Positions 18,066 through 28,107 are shown, numbered from the stretch's first letter. The stretch is 64,000 nucleotides of DNA from Gallionella sp. (GCA_025350405.1 JANXXX010000021.1:1-64000); one strand, 5' to 3'. Program-made: numbers and translations. The notes: generated from the sequence alone by a model not told the origin.

Positions 18066-20489
18066 ATGACTATCCCTACACCACTGCAAGCGCAACATCT
18101 CCACCATCCCTGCGAGCCCGCGCAATTCGGATTCCAGACCACGGCAGAACTGCAGGATCTGACCGAGATCATCGGGCAGATGCGTGCGATGGACGCGGTG
18201 CGCTTCGGCGCCGGCATCCATCATGACGGCTACAATCTTTTTGTGCTCGGCCCTGCCGGCATAGGCAAACGCAGCATGGTGCGGCAGTTCCTCGAAAAAA
18301 AGGCCAGGGATGAACACGAGCCGTCCGACTGGTGCTATCTCAACAACTTCGCCGAGCCACACAAACCACAGGCGCTCAAGCTGCCATGCGGCAAGGGGGC
18401 GGAACTGCATGTGCACATGGAGAAGCTGGTGGATTATTTGCGCAGCGCGATTCCGCTGCTGTTCGAGAGCGATGAATATCGCGCCAAGGCGAATGCGATC
18501 CAGGAGGAGTTCAGCAAGCGGCAGGAGCAGGTGTTCAAGGAGCTGGCCGAGGATGCCGGCAAGCAGGACATCGTGCTGCTGCGCACACAGGAAGGATTCG
18601 CGTTCGCGCCGACTCGCAACCATGAGGTGATTCCTCCGGAAGAATACGAAAAGCTGCCAGAAGCAGATAGAAACAAGTACGAAACCGCGATAGCCGAATT
18701 GCAAAAGCGCCTGGAAAAGATCCTCAGCCACGTGCCGCAGTGGCAGAGAGAGCGCAATGAAAAGGTCAAGCAACTCAATCGTGAAACCATGCTGGCTACC
18801 GTCGAGCACATGATCAACGAATTGCGCGCCAGCTACGCTGAACTGCCCGAGGTGCTGAAATACCTCGACATCGTGCAGCAGGATATGGGTGAGCATGCTG
18901 AGGATTTTCGCAAGCAGAAGGAATCCATCACCCTGTCGGGCATGACGATCGTCACCCACGAGACGTTTCAGCGCTATCAGGTGAACGTGCTGGTGACGAA
19001 TGGGACAAAATCCGGTGCGCCACTGGTCAGCGAAGACAACCCGACCTACAGCAACCTGGTCGGACGGGTCGAGCATATCGCCCAGCTCGGCGCGCTGGTC
19101 ACGGATTTCACTCTGATCAAACCGGGTGCGCTGCACCATGCGAACGGCGGCTACCTGCTGCTGGACATCCGCAAGGTGCTGATGCAGCCCTTTGCCTGGG
19201 AAGGCCTGAAACGGGCGCTGCAAGCGCGCGAGATCCGCATCGAATCATTGGGGCAGATGTACAGCCTGATCAGCACCGTGTCGCTGGAGCCGGAGCCGAT
19301 CCCGCTGGATGCAAAAATTGTATTGTTCGGCGATCGCCTGTTGTATTACCTGCTGCAGGAATACGATCCTGAATTCGGCGAGCTGTTCAAGGTGGCGGCG
19401 GATTTCGAGGAGCAGATCGAGCGCAATGCCGGCACCCATCTGCTCTACGCACGGCTGGTTGCGACGCTGACCCGCAAGGAAGCGCTGTTGCCGTTCGACC
19501 GCAACGCGGTGGCCAGGGTGATCGAACACAGCGCGCGCCTGGTCGGTGATGCAGAAAGACTGTCCACTCATATGCACAGCGTCGCCGATCTGCTGCGCGA
19601 ATCCGATTACTGGGCACGCGAGGCGAGCCATGCTGCGGTGGATACCGCCGATGTGCAGCGGGCGATCGATGCACAGATCCGGCGGCAGGACAGGTTGAGA
19701 GACAGGCTGTATGAAGCAATCCTGCGCGATACGTTGATGATAGATACTCAGGGAACGGTGACAGGACAGGTCAACGGACTCTCGGTGATCGATCTGGGCA
19801 ATTTTGCTTTTGCCCAGCCGACCCGGATCACTGCCACCACAAGGTTGGGCGAAGGCGAACTGGTCAACATCGAGCGTGAGGTGAAATTGTCCGGCGCGAT
19901 CCACTCCAAGGGCGTGCTGATCCTTTCCTCTTTTCTTGCCGCGCGTTATGCGCGCAACCAGCCGCTGGCGCTTTCCGCCAGCCTGGTGTTCGAACAGTCC
20001 TATGGGTTGGTCGAAGGCGACAGCGCATCGCTGGCTGAGTTGTGCGCGCTGCTTTCCAATCTGGCGAATGCGCCGGTCAAGCAGTCGCTGGCGATCACCG
20101 GGTCGGTGAATCAGTTAGGCCAGGCGCAGGCGATCGGTGCGGTCAACGAAAAGATCGAAGGCTTCTTCGACATCTGCACAGCGCGCGGCTTGAACGGCGA
20201 GCAGGGCGTGCTGATCCCCGCTGCCAACATCAAACATTTGATGTTGCGCCACGATGTGGTGGCGGCAGCCAAAGCTGGAAGATTCAATATCTACGCCGTG
20301 GAAAATGTCGACCAGGCCATCGCGATCCTGACTGGTTTGCCGGCCGGTGAAGCCGATGCCAATGGTGTTTATTCCGAGGGCAGCGTCAATCGCGGCGTAG
20401 CAGAGCGCTTGGCCGAGTTAACCAAGATCAGGCAGTCGTTTGCAAAGCAGCCCGGTGGGAAATCGAGCGAGAAGAAAAAATCAGATTGA
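18066..20489 (+). CDS. Lon-like (S16) protease with an AAA-type domain
   Basis: The N-terminal half has a P-loop-like LGPAGIGKRS near residue 60, a long helical insertion (about 110-280) and GGYLLLDI where a Walker B would be, without the usual Asp-Glu. The C-terminal proteolytic domain (about 560-760) has the Ser of EGDSASLAELC and the Lys of VNEKIEGFFD, which form the Lon Ser-Lys dyad. This fits the AAA_32 / LonB-LonC-like group. It lies between dnaK and dnaJ genes, so it may degrade what they cannot refold. ATP dependence is uncertain. Confidence 0.9.
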   Translation: MTIPTPLQAQHLHHPCEPAQFGFQTTAELQDLTEIIGQMRAMDAVRFGAGIHHDGYNLFVLGPAGIGKRSMVRQFLEKKARDEHEPSDWCYLNNFAEPHKPQALKLPCGKGAELHVHMEKLVDYLRSAIPLLFESDEYRAKANAIQEEFSKRQEQVFKELAEDAGKQDIVLLRTQEGFAFAPTRNHEVIPPEEYEKLPEADRNKYETAIAELQKRLEKILSHVPQWQRERNEKVKQLNRETMLATVEHMINELRASYAELPEVLKYLDIVQQDMGEHAEDFRKQKESITLSGMTIVTHETFQRYQVNVLVTNGTKSGAPLVSEDNPTYSNLVGRVEHIAQLGALVTDFTLIKPGALHHANGGYLLLDIRKVLMQPFAWEGLKRALQAREIRIESLGQMYSLISTVSLEPEPIPLDAKIVLFGDRLLYYLLQEYDPEFGELFKVAADFEEQIERNAGTHLLYARLVATLTRKEALLPFDRNAVARVIEHSARLVGDAERLSTHMHSVADLLRESDYWAREASHAAVDTADVQRAIDAQIRRQDRLRDRLYEAILRDTLMIDTQGTVTGQVNGLSVIDLGNFAFAQPTRITATTRLGEGELVNIEREVKLSGAIHSKGVLILSSFLAARYARNQPLALSASLVFEQSYGLVEGDSASLAELCALLSNLANAPVKQSLAITGSVNQLGQAQAIGAVNEKIEGFFDICTARGLNGEQGVLIPAANIKHLMLRHDVVAAAKAGRFNIYAVENVDQAIAILTGLPAGEADANGVYSEGSVNRGVAERLAELTKIRQSFAKQPGGKSSEKKKSD

Positions 20490-20535
20490 TTTTTTCTACT
20501 TCATTCTTGCTGAGTTATGAATTAGAGGTGAGCCA

Positions 20536-21657
20536 TTGGTTGCTACCCAACGCGATTACTACGAGGTGCTCGGCGTCGCCAAGGATGCCGAGCAGAAGGC
20601 GATCAAGGACGCTTTCCGCAACCTCGCGATGAAACATCACCCCGACCGCAACAAGGAGCCGGGTGCCGAAGAGCGTTTCAAGGAAATCGCCGAGGCTTAC
20701 GCCATTCTGTCCGATCCGAAAAAACGCGCCGAATACGATGCACGCGGATTTGCCGGCGTGGCTGGATTCAGCCAGGAAGACTTGTTCGGCGGTATCAATT
20801 TCGACGATATTTTTGGCGGACTCAACTTTGATTTTGGCGGCGGCAGTCCATTCGAGGGATTCTTTCATCGCCGCCGCAAGGGGCCGGCGCGCGGCGCGAA
20901 CATCGAGGTGGAGTTGTCCATCCCGCTGGAACGGGTCGCCAGCGGAGGCGAGGAAAAAGTCCGCTTGAGCCATCCGACCTCTTGCCCGGCATGCCACGGC
21001 ACCGGCGGCGAGGGAGGTGCCGCACCGAAACCATGCGATACATGTAAAGGCACCGGACGCATCACCCGCAGTAGCCAGAAAGATAAAGGCCATATCCTGA
21101 TCCAGCAGATCAGCACCTGCCCCGCCTGCCATGGGCACGGCAGCAGCATCGAACATCCTTGCCCGAAATGCCGCGGCAGCGGCGCAGTGGAAATAGAAGA
21201 AGACCTGACTGTGAAGATCCCGGTAGGGGTCGAAGAAGGAATGGTGCTGCGCATTCCCGGCAAGGGCATGCCGAGTCCGGACGCGGGCGGCGTGACCGGG
21301 GATCTGTTCGTCGTGGTGCGCACTAAAGACGACCCGCGGTTCGAGCGCGCCGGAGCCGACCTGCTGCGCCAGGAAACCATCCCGCTGACTGATGCGGTGC
21401 TCGGCGCCACGCTGCAAGTGCCGACGCTGGATGGCTCGGCCAGCGTGACGATCCCGCCCGGCACCCAGCCCGATGCGGTGTTGCGCCTCAAAGGAAAAGG
21501 CCTGCCGGAATTCGGCAGCGGGCGCCATGGCGAAATGTATCTGCGTATTTCTGTGCATGTGCCGGAAAAGCTTAGCCGCGAAGAGCGGGAATTGTATGAG
21601 CAGCTACGCGCGGTCGGCGCCAAGCAAGGCTGGAACTTCAAGAAGATTTGGAAGTGA
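20536..21657 (+). CDS. dnaJ: DnaJ-type (class A) co-chaperone
   Basis: The J domain (about 6-70) has the HPD motif (KHHPDRNK). A Gly/Phe region follows, then four CxxCxGxG zinc motifs (CPACHGTG, CDTCKGTG, CPACHGHG, CPKCRGSG) and the C-terminal substrate domain. It stimulates DnaK ATPase and delivers clients, most likely to the DnaK at 16013. The start is a TTG at 20536 with GAGGTGA upstream. Length (373 aa) is typical. Confidence 0.94.
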   Translation: MVATQRDYYEVLGVAKDAEQKAIKDAFRNLAMKHHPDRNKEPGAEERFKEIAEAYAILSDPKKRAEYDARGFAGVAGFSQEDLFGGINFDDIFGGLNFDFGGGSPFEGFFHRRRKGPARGANIEVELSIPLERVASGGEEKVRLSHPTSCPACHGTGGEGGAAPKPCDTCKGTGRITRSSQKDKGHILIQQISTCPACHGHGSSIEHPCPKCRGSGAVEIEEDLTVKIPVGVEEGMVLRIPGKGMPSPDAGGVTGDLFVVVRTKDDPRFERAGADLLRQETIPLTDAVLGATLQVPTLDGSASVTIPPGTQPDAVLRLKGKGLPEFGSGRHGEMYLRISVHVPEKLSREERELYEQLRAVGAKQGWNFKKIWK

Positions 21658-21675
21658 ATAGGAGATAAATATATG

Positions 21676-21703
21676 TTGGGCAAAAGCCGAAGGCTGTGCC
21701 CAA
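21676..21703 (+). terminator. Hairpin after dnaJ
   Basis: TTGGGCAAAAGCC-GAA-GGCTGTGCCCAA forms a good stem 19 bp after the dnaJ stop. No T-run follows, so it may attenuate instead of stop transcription into pcm. Confidence 0.45.
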
Positions 21704-21734
21704 CGTAGCGAACACAAGCTACATGGAGCAACTC

Positions 21735-22460
21735 ATGAAACGCTATTTCGCGCTGGGCGCATTCCTTTTTTTCTGTTTTGCCTTTCCGTCGCACGGCGAA
21801 GGATTCGATGTCGCGCGCCACAAAATGGTGGAAGAAGTGCTGGCCGATGCAAATACAACCTCCTCGTACAGCGGCGTTTCCGCGCTCAGCCCAAACGTCA
21901 TCGTGGCGATGAAAAAAGTGGAGCGTCATCGTTTTGTTCCTGACGCGCTGGCCCCGGCTGCCTACCTCAACCGCCCCCTGCCGATCGGCTACGGGCAGAC
22001 GATCTCGCAGCCTTTCATCGTCGCGCTGATGACCGATCTGATGCAGGTCAAGGCTGGCGACAGGATACTCGAGATCGGCACCGGCTCCGGTTACCAGGCG
22101 GCCATTCTGGCGGAAATAGCCGGCTCGGTTTACAGCATCGAGATCATCGAACCGCTGGGAAAAGAGGCGGGCGAGCGGCTGATATCGCTCGGTTACCGCA
22201 ACGTGCAAACAAGAGTGGGCGATGGCTATTATGGCTGGCCGGAAGCCGCACCGTTCGACGCGATCATCGTGACGGCTGCCGCCAGCCATGTGCCGCCGCC
22301 GCTGCTCAAGCAACTGAAGATAGGTGGCCGCATCGTGATCCCGCTCGGCACGCAATTCATGACTCAGTACCTGATGGTGGTGGAGAAACAGCCAGACGGT
22401 TCGGTGACCACCCGCCAGATTTTACCGGTGCGCTTCGTTCCGCTTACCGGCGGGCATTAA
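21735..22460 (+). CDS. pcm: Exported protein-L-isoaspartate O-methyltransferase
   Basis: The enzyme methylates isoaspartyl residues in damaged proteins so they can be repaired. The family motifs are intact: LPIGYGQTISQP with the active-site Ser, ILEIGTGSGYQAA for SAM, FDAIIVTAAA, and RFVPL near the end. Unlike E. coli Pcm, it has an N-terminal signal peptide (MKRYFALGAFLFFCFAFPSHG), so it should act outside the cytoplasm. ATG 21735 follows GGAG. Its stop overlaps the ATG of the next gene (TAATG), so translation is coupled. Confidence 0.9.
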   Translation: MKRYFALGAFLFFCFAFPSHGEGFDVARHKMVEEVLADANTTSSYSGVSALSPNVIVAMKKVERHRFVPDALAPAAYLNRPLPIGYGQTISQPFIVALMTDLMQVKAGDRILEIGTGSGYQAAILAEIAGSVYSIEIIEPLGKEAGERLISLGYRNVQTRVGDGYYGWPEAAPFDAIIVTAAASHVPPPLLKQLKIGGRIVIPLGTQFMTQYLMVVEKQPDGSVTTRQILPVRFVPLTGGH

Positions 22461-24880
22461 TGATGTCACGTCCGCCATTCATCGCTATCGGCTTGCTCTC
22501 TGCCTGCGTGCTGGCGTACGAGGTGCTGCTGACGCGTCTGTTCAGCATCGTGCTGTGGCATCACTTCGCCTACATGATCATCAGCGCGGCGATGCTGGGC
22601 TACGGGGCGAGCGGCACGGCCCTGACCTTGATGAAGGAGATGCTGCTAAAAGAAAAAATCTCGCCGCACTTCGGCGCGGTGTATGTGATCGCCGCGGTGG
22701 CATTGGCTGTGCTGATGCCAGCGGCGTTCCTGCTCGCGCAACAAATTCCGTTCAATCCGCTCGAGCTGCTGTGGGACAACACCCAGCCGGCCAAACTGTT
22801 CGCCATTTATCTGTTGATGATGTTGCCGTTCTTCTGCGGCGGGCTGGGCATCGGTCTGGTATTTGCGCACTTCGGCAAGCAGTCATCGCGCATCTACGCC
22901 TGCGACATCCTCGGTGCAGGGTTGGGTAGCTTGGGCGTCATCGGCGTGTTGTTCCTCGTGCCGCCGCACCAGGTGTTGACCGCCCTCGCGGCACTAGCGT
23001 TGCTGGCTGCCGCGATCGCCGTCGTCGAGCTGAAGATGCGGCCGAAATGGCTGATGGAATTATTTCTAGTGATGGCTGTGCTGGCGACTGTGGCGCTGCC
23101 AGAGATACCAGTGCATCTATCCCCTTACAAGGATTTGAGCCAGGCGCTGAACATCGCCGGTGCGCGGGTAGTCGAGAAACGCAGCAGCCCGTTGGGGCAG
23201 ATCACCGTGGTGGAAAACACCCGCGTGCCGCTACGCGATGCGCCGGGGATGAGCCTCAATGCGACGAGCGAGCCACCGCCGCAGTTGGGCGTGTTCGTGG
23301 ACGGAAACGGTCCGTCTGCACTGACCAGATTCGATGGCAATCTTGCGCCGCTGGCTTATCTTGATCAACTCACTTCGGCGCTGCCTTATCATCTATTCGA
23401 GCGTCCCCATGTGCTGGTGCTGGGCGCTGGTGCAGGCAGCGATGTATTGCAGGCGCTATACCATCGCAGTGCCGAGGTCGATGCGGTGGAACTCGATCGC
23501 AATGTCATCGATCTGGTGCAACATCGCTTCAATGACTATGCCGGCAATCTTTACAGCCGGCCAGATGTGCATGTGTATCAGGCCGAGGCGCGTGACTTCG
23601 TTAACGCCAGCGATACGCGCTATGACCTGATCCAGGTGGCGCTGCTGGATTCATTCGGCACCGCCTCGGCCGGGCTGTATGGCCTGAGCGAAAATTATCT
23701 GTATACGGTGGAAGCATTCCAGACAAACTTGAGCCGCCTTACGCCGGGCGGCATGCTCGCTATCACGCGCTGGCTCACGTTGCCGCCGCGCGATGCGCTG
23801 AAGCTGTTCGCCACGGCAGTATCCGCACTGGAGCGCAGCGGCGCACCCAATCCATCAGCAAGGCTGGCGATGATACGCGGCTGGAAGACCGTCACGCTGC
23901 TGGTGAAGAACAGCGCTTTCACCGCGAGCGAAATCGCGGCGATCAGGGAGTTTAGCAGCACGCGTTCTTTCGATCTGGCCTATTACCCCGGCATGCGCGC
24001 CGACGAGGCAAACCGTTTCAACATTTTGTCTCAGCCCTATTTCTTTGAAGGAGCCGTAGCGCTGCTGAGTCCGCAGCGGCAAGATTTCATCGACCAGTAC
24101 AAGTTTTACATCGAACCGGCGAGCGACGACCAGCCGCATTTTTTCCGCTTCTTCAAATGGAATTCAGCAGTTGAATTATTCGCACTGCGCGAGCAAGGAG
24201 GCATGGCGCTGTTCGACTGGAGCTACCCGCTGCTGGTCGCGACGCTGGTGCAGGCGATTGCAGCAAGCGCACTGCTTATCCTCGCCCCGCTGGCGTTGTC
24301 GCGTTGCCGACGCACCTTGCCGAGCGCGCCGGTCGCCTTGTATTTTCTCGCGATCGGGTTTGCATTCATGTTCATGGAGATCGCCTTCATCCAGAAATTC
24401 GTGCTGTTCCTGGCCCACCCGCTGTACGCGGTGGCGGTCGTGCTGTGCGCATTCCTGGTATTCGCCTCTGTGGGTAGCTGGCTGACTGGACATAGTCAAA
24501 ACGCGCGCTGGCAGACGGCGAATAAAGTCACGCTGGCGGTGATCGCGATGGGGACATTGTCGCTATTCTATCTCGCCACTTTGCCGAACCTGTTCCAGGC
24601 GCTGATCCATTTACCCGATGCAGCAAAAATAATCATCTCCGTCGCACTGATCGCGCCGCTGGCGATGTGCATGGGCGTGCCTTTCCCTACCGGCATGATG
24701 CGCTTGGCGAACACCGCAGAGCAAGCCATTCCCTGGGCTTGGGCGATCAACGGCTTCGCCTCAGTGGTGGGCGCGGTGCTCGCCACGCTGCTGGCGATCC
24801 ATCTGGGCTTTGCTGCGGTGATTCTGCTGGCTGTGCTGTTCTACGCTGTGGCATGCGGTGCTTTGAGGAGGTTTGCTTGA
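22460..24880 (+). CDS. Membrane-embedded spermidine-synthase-like protein
   Basis: The 806-aa protein has about six or seven hydrophobic helices in the first 210 residues, then a soluble spermidine-synthase-type methyltransferase fold (about 230-570: VLVLGAGAGSDVLQALY, VDAVELDRNVI, RDFVNASDTRYDLIQ), then another set of membrane helices to the end. Such fusions are often annotated as spermidine synthase-like integral membrane proteins, but the substrate is unknown. The start overlaps the pcm stop codon. A link to the exported repair enzyme is suggested only by this coupling. Confidence 0.8.
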   Translation: MMSRPPFIAIGLLSACVLAYEVLLTRLFSIVLWHHFAYMIISAAMLGYGASGTALTLMKEMLLKEKISPHFGAVYVIAAVALAVLMPAAFLLAQQIPFNPLELLWDNTQPAKLFAIYLLMMLPFFCGGLGIGLVFAHFGKQSSRIYACDILGAGLGSLGVIGVLFLVPPHQVLTALAALALLAAAIAVVELKMRPKWLMELFLVMAVLATVALPEIPVHLSPYKDLSQALNIAGARVVEKRSSPLGQITVVENTRVPLRDAPGMSLNATSEPPPQLGVFVDGNGPSALTRFDGNLAPLAYLDQLTSALPYHLFERPHVLVLGAGAGSDVLQALYHRSAEVDAVELDRNVIDLVQHRFNDYAGNLYSRPDVHVYQAEARDFVNASDTRYDLIQVALLDSFGTASAGLYGLSENYLYTVEAFQTNLSRLTPGGMLAITRWLTLPPRDALKLFATAVSALERSGAPNPSARLAMIRGWKTVTLLVKNSAFTASEIAAIREFSSTRSFDLAYYPGMRADEANRFNILSQPYFFEGAVALLSPQRQDFIDQYKFYIEPASDDQPHFFRFFKWNSAVELFALREQGGMALFDWSYPLLVATLVQAIAASALLILAPLALSRCRRTLPSAPVALYFLAIGFAFMFMEIAFIQKFVLFLAHPLYAVAVVLCAFLVFASVGSWLTGHSQNARWQTANKVTLAVIAMGTLSLFYLATLPNLFQALIHLPDAAKIIISVALIAPLAMCMGVPFPTGMMRLANTAEQAIPWAWAINGFASVVGAVLATLLAIHLGFAAVILLAVLFYAVACGALRRFA

Positions 24881-25010
24881 TGAATTTTAATAAGTAATTT
24901 GTTGGAGCAGGGGTAAGTTGCGCTTCCTGCCGTGGGATCAGTAGCAGCTTGAAACCACGGGAGCCGTTGCGCGTTAAGTAATAGATTCATTAACTTTTAG
25001 GAGAGCCATC

Positions 25011-25784
25011 ATGAAAAATGAAACCAGTAACGATACCAGTACCCTCGAAGCAGAAGTACGCAACGCCGTCGAGCAGGGGCACGATGTGCAGGAAAAAGTG
25101 AGGAAACTTACTTTGGAAATAATCAGGGCGCGTTCGCTCGACATCAAATCCGTGCGGCAAACTGCGAGTGCCGTATTGCGCGGCGCACGGGCTGGTGTGC
25201 AGAAAGAGTTGCAACATTCGTCCGCACAGACCGGCATCGCGCGTGAACACCTCAAACAGGCTGTTACCGGCCTCGATGTAGCGCTGGCGCAATTTGCCGA
25301 GGCCGCCATGCTCGCAGTGGAAGAAGCGGCGAGCCGGGCGCAAAAATATTCCAGCGAAGACCTTAAGCGGGCGCGCGCAGACCTGGCAAGCCTCGAGGAT
25401 ATGTTTCTGCAAACCTTGCAGAGCTCCGCCTCCGCTGCCAAGGATGCAGCGGGAGAAATCTTGCATGACCTGACGGCGCACACCCGTACCCATGGTACTG
25501 CTGTCGGTGAGCAGCTGGAAGAAACGCTGTTGGTTTTTGCTCGCCAGATCGGCGCGGCAGGGCGTGCTCAGGCCGGGGTTGGCTTGCATCTCGCGAAAAA
25601 TACTGCCGATTTTATGCGCAAAATTGCTGCCGGCGTGCTCACTGGTCTGGCCGATCACATCAAGCCAGAGGTTTCTAAAAACACCGGCTCTGGCAAAGAC
25701 TCATTACATTCGCCAGAACCTGCACACTCACGCGACTCCGCTCATTCACGGGACTCCACCCATACCGAAAGCGAGGCCATGTGA
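25011..25784 (+). CDS. Coiled-coil protein, DUF6781-like
   Basis: The protein is almost wholly helical, with Ala-rich heptad-like segments throughout (VRQTASAVLRGARAGVQKEL, AAMLAVEEAASRAQ). It has no signal peptide. The last 35 residues are Ser/His/Asp-rich with a repeated SRDSAHSRDS motif. From memory it resembles DUF6781 proteins found beside stress genes. The start follows AGGAG. It is the last gene of the plus-strand island. Function unknown; a structural or phasin-like role would fit the composition. Confidence 0.75.
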   Translation: MKNETSNDTSTLEAEVRNAVEQGHDVQEKVRKLTLEIIRARSLDIKSVRQTASAVLRGARAGVQKELQHSSAQTGIAREHLKQAVTGLDVALAQFAEAAMLAVEEAASRAQKYSSEDLKRARADLASLEDMFLQTLQSSASAAKDAAGEILHDLTAHTRTHGTAVGEQLEETLLVFARQIGAAGRAQAGVGLHLAKNTADFMRKIAAGVLTGLADHIKPEVSKNTGSGKDSLHSPEPAHSRDSAHSRDSTHTESEAM

Positions 25785-25831
25785 TGTTCTGGCAGGCCCT
25801 AACGGCTGCGCGTGGGACGGAACAGGATGGG

Positions 25832-28075
25832 TCAGACGAATTGAACCAGCAATTTCTCGAATTCTTTCGCCGGCACCGGCTTGCTGAACAGAAAGCCCTG
25901 GTAAGCTCGGCAGCCGTAGTGATTGAGCAGTTCAAGTTGCGTCTCGGTTTCCACGCCCTCGGCTATGACATTCAAGGACAGGTTATGCGCCATGCCGATG
26001 ATGGTCTGGATGATCACAACATCGTTGGGGTCGGTGGAAATATCCTCGACGAAGGATTTATCGATCTTCAACTGATCCAGCGGCAGTCGCTTGAGATAGG
26101 AGAGCGATGAATAACCGGTGCCGAAGTCGTCCATCGAAAATCCGACACCCAGTGCTTTGATCGCCAGCATCTTGGCGATGGTATCGCTGACGTTGTCGAG
26201 CACCAGGCCTTCGGTCAACTCGAGTTTCAGACGTGTAGGATCAATGCCGGATGCTGCAAGTGCCTGTTGTATCTGTTCGACAAAATCCGGCTGACGGAAC
26301 TGGCGCGGGCTGACATTGACGGCGAGCTGCAAATAACGGGTGGCGGGCTGCTCAGACCAGTCTTTGATCTGCGCGCAGGCCGTATGCAAAACCCACAATC
26401 CTATCGGTACGATCAGGCCGGTCTCTTCCGCCAGGGGAATGAACTGCAGCGGCGAAATCAGGCCGTGTATAGGATGTTCCCAGCGCAGCAAGGTTTCGGC
26501 ACCGATGACGTGGCGCGTACTGGTAACCTGAATTTGATAGTAGAGGCGGAATTGCCGTTTGGCCAGCGCCTGGCGCAAATCGTTTTCTATCGCGGTGCGT
26601 TCGTCCAGCGTGGCCTGCATCGCGGGATCGTAAAAGCGCAAATTGTTGCCCCCGCTCTTCTTGGCCTGGTACATGGCGAGATCGGCATGTCTGAGCAGGT
26701 CATCGACCGACTCTTCATGGCTGCCAAACAGACAGGCCCCGATACTGGTCGTGCAGTTGAATTCCATGTCCTTGAGCATAAATGGCGCAGCGATGATCTC
26801 CTGCACTTTCTCGCCCACCTGCCCGACCTGAATGATTGCTTCTGAAACATCCTCGCTCAATTCTTCCAGCAAGATCACAAACTCGTCGCCGCCGAACCGC
26901 GCGATGCTGTCACCCTCGCGCACCGCGGCATGCAGGCGCTGCGCTATCATGATCAGCAGCAGGTCGCCGATATCGTGACCGCGCGTGTCATTGAGTGTCT
27001 TGAAATTATCCATGTCCATAAACAGGATCGCACCGTAACGCAGGTGACGTTTGCTGAAAGCCAGCGCCTGCTCCAGGCGGTCAAGCAGCAAACGGCGGTT
27101 AGGCAGGCGGGTGAGCTCGTCATAGTAAGCCAGGCGATGTATCTCGGCCTCGGCTTCCTTGTTCTCGGTGATCTCGGAAAAGGTGCCGACGTAATGGCTG
27201 ACATTTCCGTCGGGGGCGGCGACGGCGGAGATGGTCAGCCACTCGGCGTATATCTTGCCGTCTTTGCGCTTGTTCCATATCTCGCCTTGCCAGTAGCGTT
27301 TTTGTTGCAATGATTCCCACATGCGCCGGTAGAAATCCTTGTCCTGCCGTTCGGATTGCAGCATCGCCGGAGTCTGCCCGACCGCCTCCATTGCGCTGTA
27401 ACCGGTGAGTCGAGTGAAGGCCTGGTTGACCCGCAGGATGACACCCGCAGGGTCGGTCACGATCATCCCTTGCTGCGATTCGAAGGCGATCGCAGCGATA
27501 CGCAGCTCCTCTTCGGCATGCTTGCGCTCGGTGATGTCGGCGAAGGCGATGCGCACCAGGGAATCGCCGCTGCCAGCCCTCATGTGCAGGCAGTCCAGCC
27601 GGGCATGAAACACCGCGCCGTCGCCGCGCACGAGTGCCAATTCGCAATACTGCCGATCACCGTGTTGCGCAGCGAACATGAAATAGCGGTGAAAGCGGTC
27701 TCTGTCCTGCGGCGCGACGAACTGTGAAAAACGGCGATTGATCAGTTTGTTGCGCTCCTCTCCCAGCAGCGCTGCACCGGTGAGATTCACTTCGGCGATC
27801 AGCGCTTCATGGGTGAGGGTGAGATAACTGACGGGGGCGAAATCATAAAGATCTACATAGCGGTCGCGGGACTCTTCGATGATGAGCTGCGCCCGCCGCA
27901 ACTCCTCGTTCTGCATCTCCAGCTCGACCTGATGCACCTGGAGTTCATGCAACAGCTCCTCGGCGGAGCGGGCCGGGGCTTCAGCTTGTGGCGCATCAGC
28001 AAGCTGCACTTCGGCTTTCTTGCGCAGCGGGTTCGGTTTGTTCGGCTGCTTGGTCTGGTTCGGCTTCTTGCTCAT
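25832..28075 (-). CDS. PAS-PAS-GGDEF-EAL c-di-GMP enzyme
   Basis: It could both make and break cyclic di-GMP. Order: coiled N-terminus and PAS (about 40-185), second PAS (about 190-315), GGDEF (about 320-480) with RFGGDEFVIL and the REGD inhibitory site, and EAL (about 490-745). The EAL signature is AETLLRWEHP, with NVSPRQF, ELTEG, DDFGTGYSSL, KIDKSFV and IAEGVET all present, so phosphodiesterase activity is expected. Its first 180 residues are paralogous to the 3008 cyclase. ATG 28075 follows AAGGAGG. It lies 32 bp after the CheB/CheR fusion, probably in one operon. Confidence 0.94.
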   Translation of the reverse strand: MSKKPNQTKQPNKPNPLRKKAEVQLADAPQAEAPARSAEELLHELQVHQVELEMQNEELRRAQLIIEESRDRYVDLYDFAPVSYLTLTHEALIAEVNLTGAALLGEERNKLINRRFSQFVAPQDRDRFHRYFMFAAQHGDRQYCELALVRGDGAVFHARLDCLHMRAGSGDSLVRIAFADITERKHAEEELRIAAIAFESQQGMIVTDPAGVILRVNQAFTRLTGYSAMEAVGQTPAMLQSERQDKDFYRRMWESLQQKRYWQGEIWNKRKDGKIYAEWLTISAVAAPDGNVSHYVGTFSEITENKEAEAEIHRLAYYDELTRLPNRRLLLDRLEQALAFSKRHLRYGAILFMDMDNFKTLNDTRGHDIGDLLLIMIAQRLHAAVREGDSIARFGGDEFVILLEELSEDVSEAIIQVGQVGEKVQEIIAAPFMLKDMEFNCTTSIGACLFGSHEESVDDLLRHADLAMYQAKKSGGNNLRFYDPAMQATLDERTAIENDLRQALAKRQFRLYYQIQVTSTRHVIGAETLLRWEHPIHGLISPLQFIPLAEETGLIVPIGLWVLHTACAQIKDWSEQPATRYLQLAVNVSPRQFRQPDFVEQIQQALAASGIDPTRLKLELTEGLVLDNVSDTIAKMLAIKALGVGFSMDDFGTGYSSLSYLKRLPLDQLKIDKSFVEDISTDPNDVVIIQTIIGMAHNLSLNVIAEGVETETQLELLNHYGCRAYQGFLFSKPVPAKEFEKLLVQFV

Positions 28076-28107
28076 AATGCCTCCTTGCCGTTACGCGAAC
28101 TTCAAAC

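Noticed and set aside
20865-22355. 496-aa minus-strand ORF
   Set aside because: It spans dnaJ and pcm on the opposite strand and has no domain; a high-GC shadow.
24880-24897. Mini-ORF MNFNK overlapping the stop of the spermidine-synthase-like gene
   Set aside because: Five codons only; could be chance.
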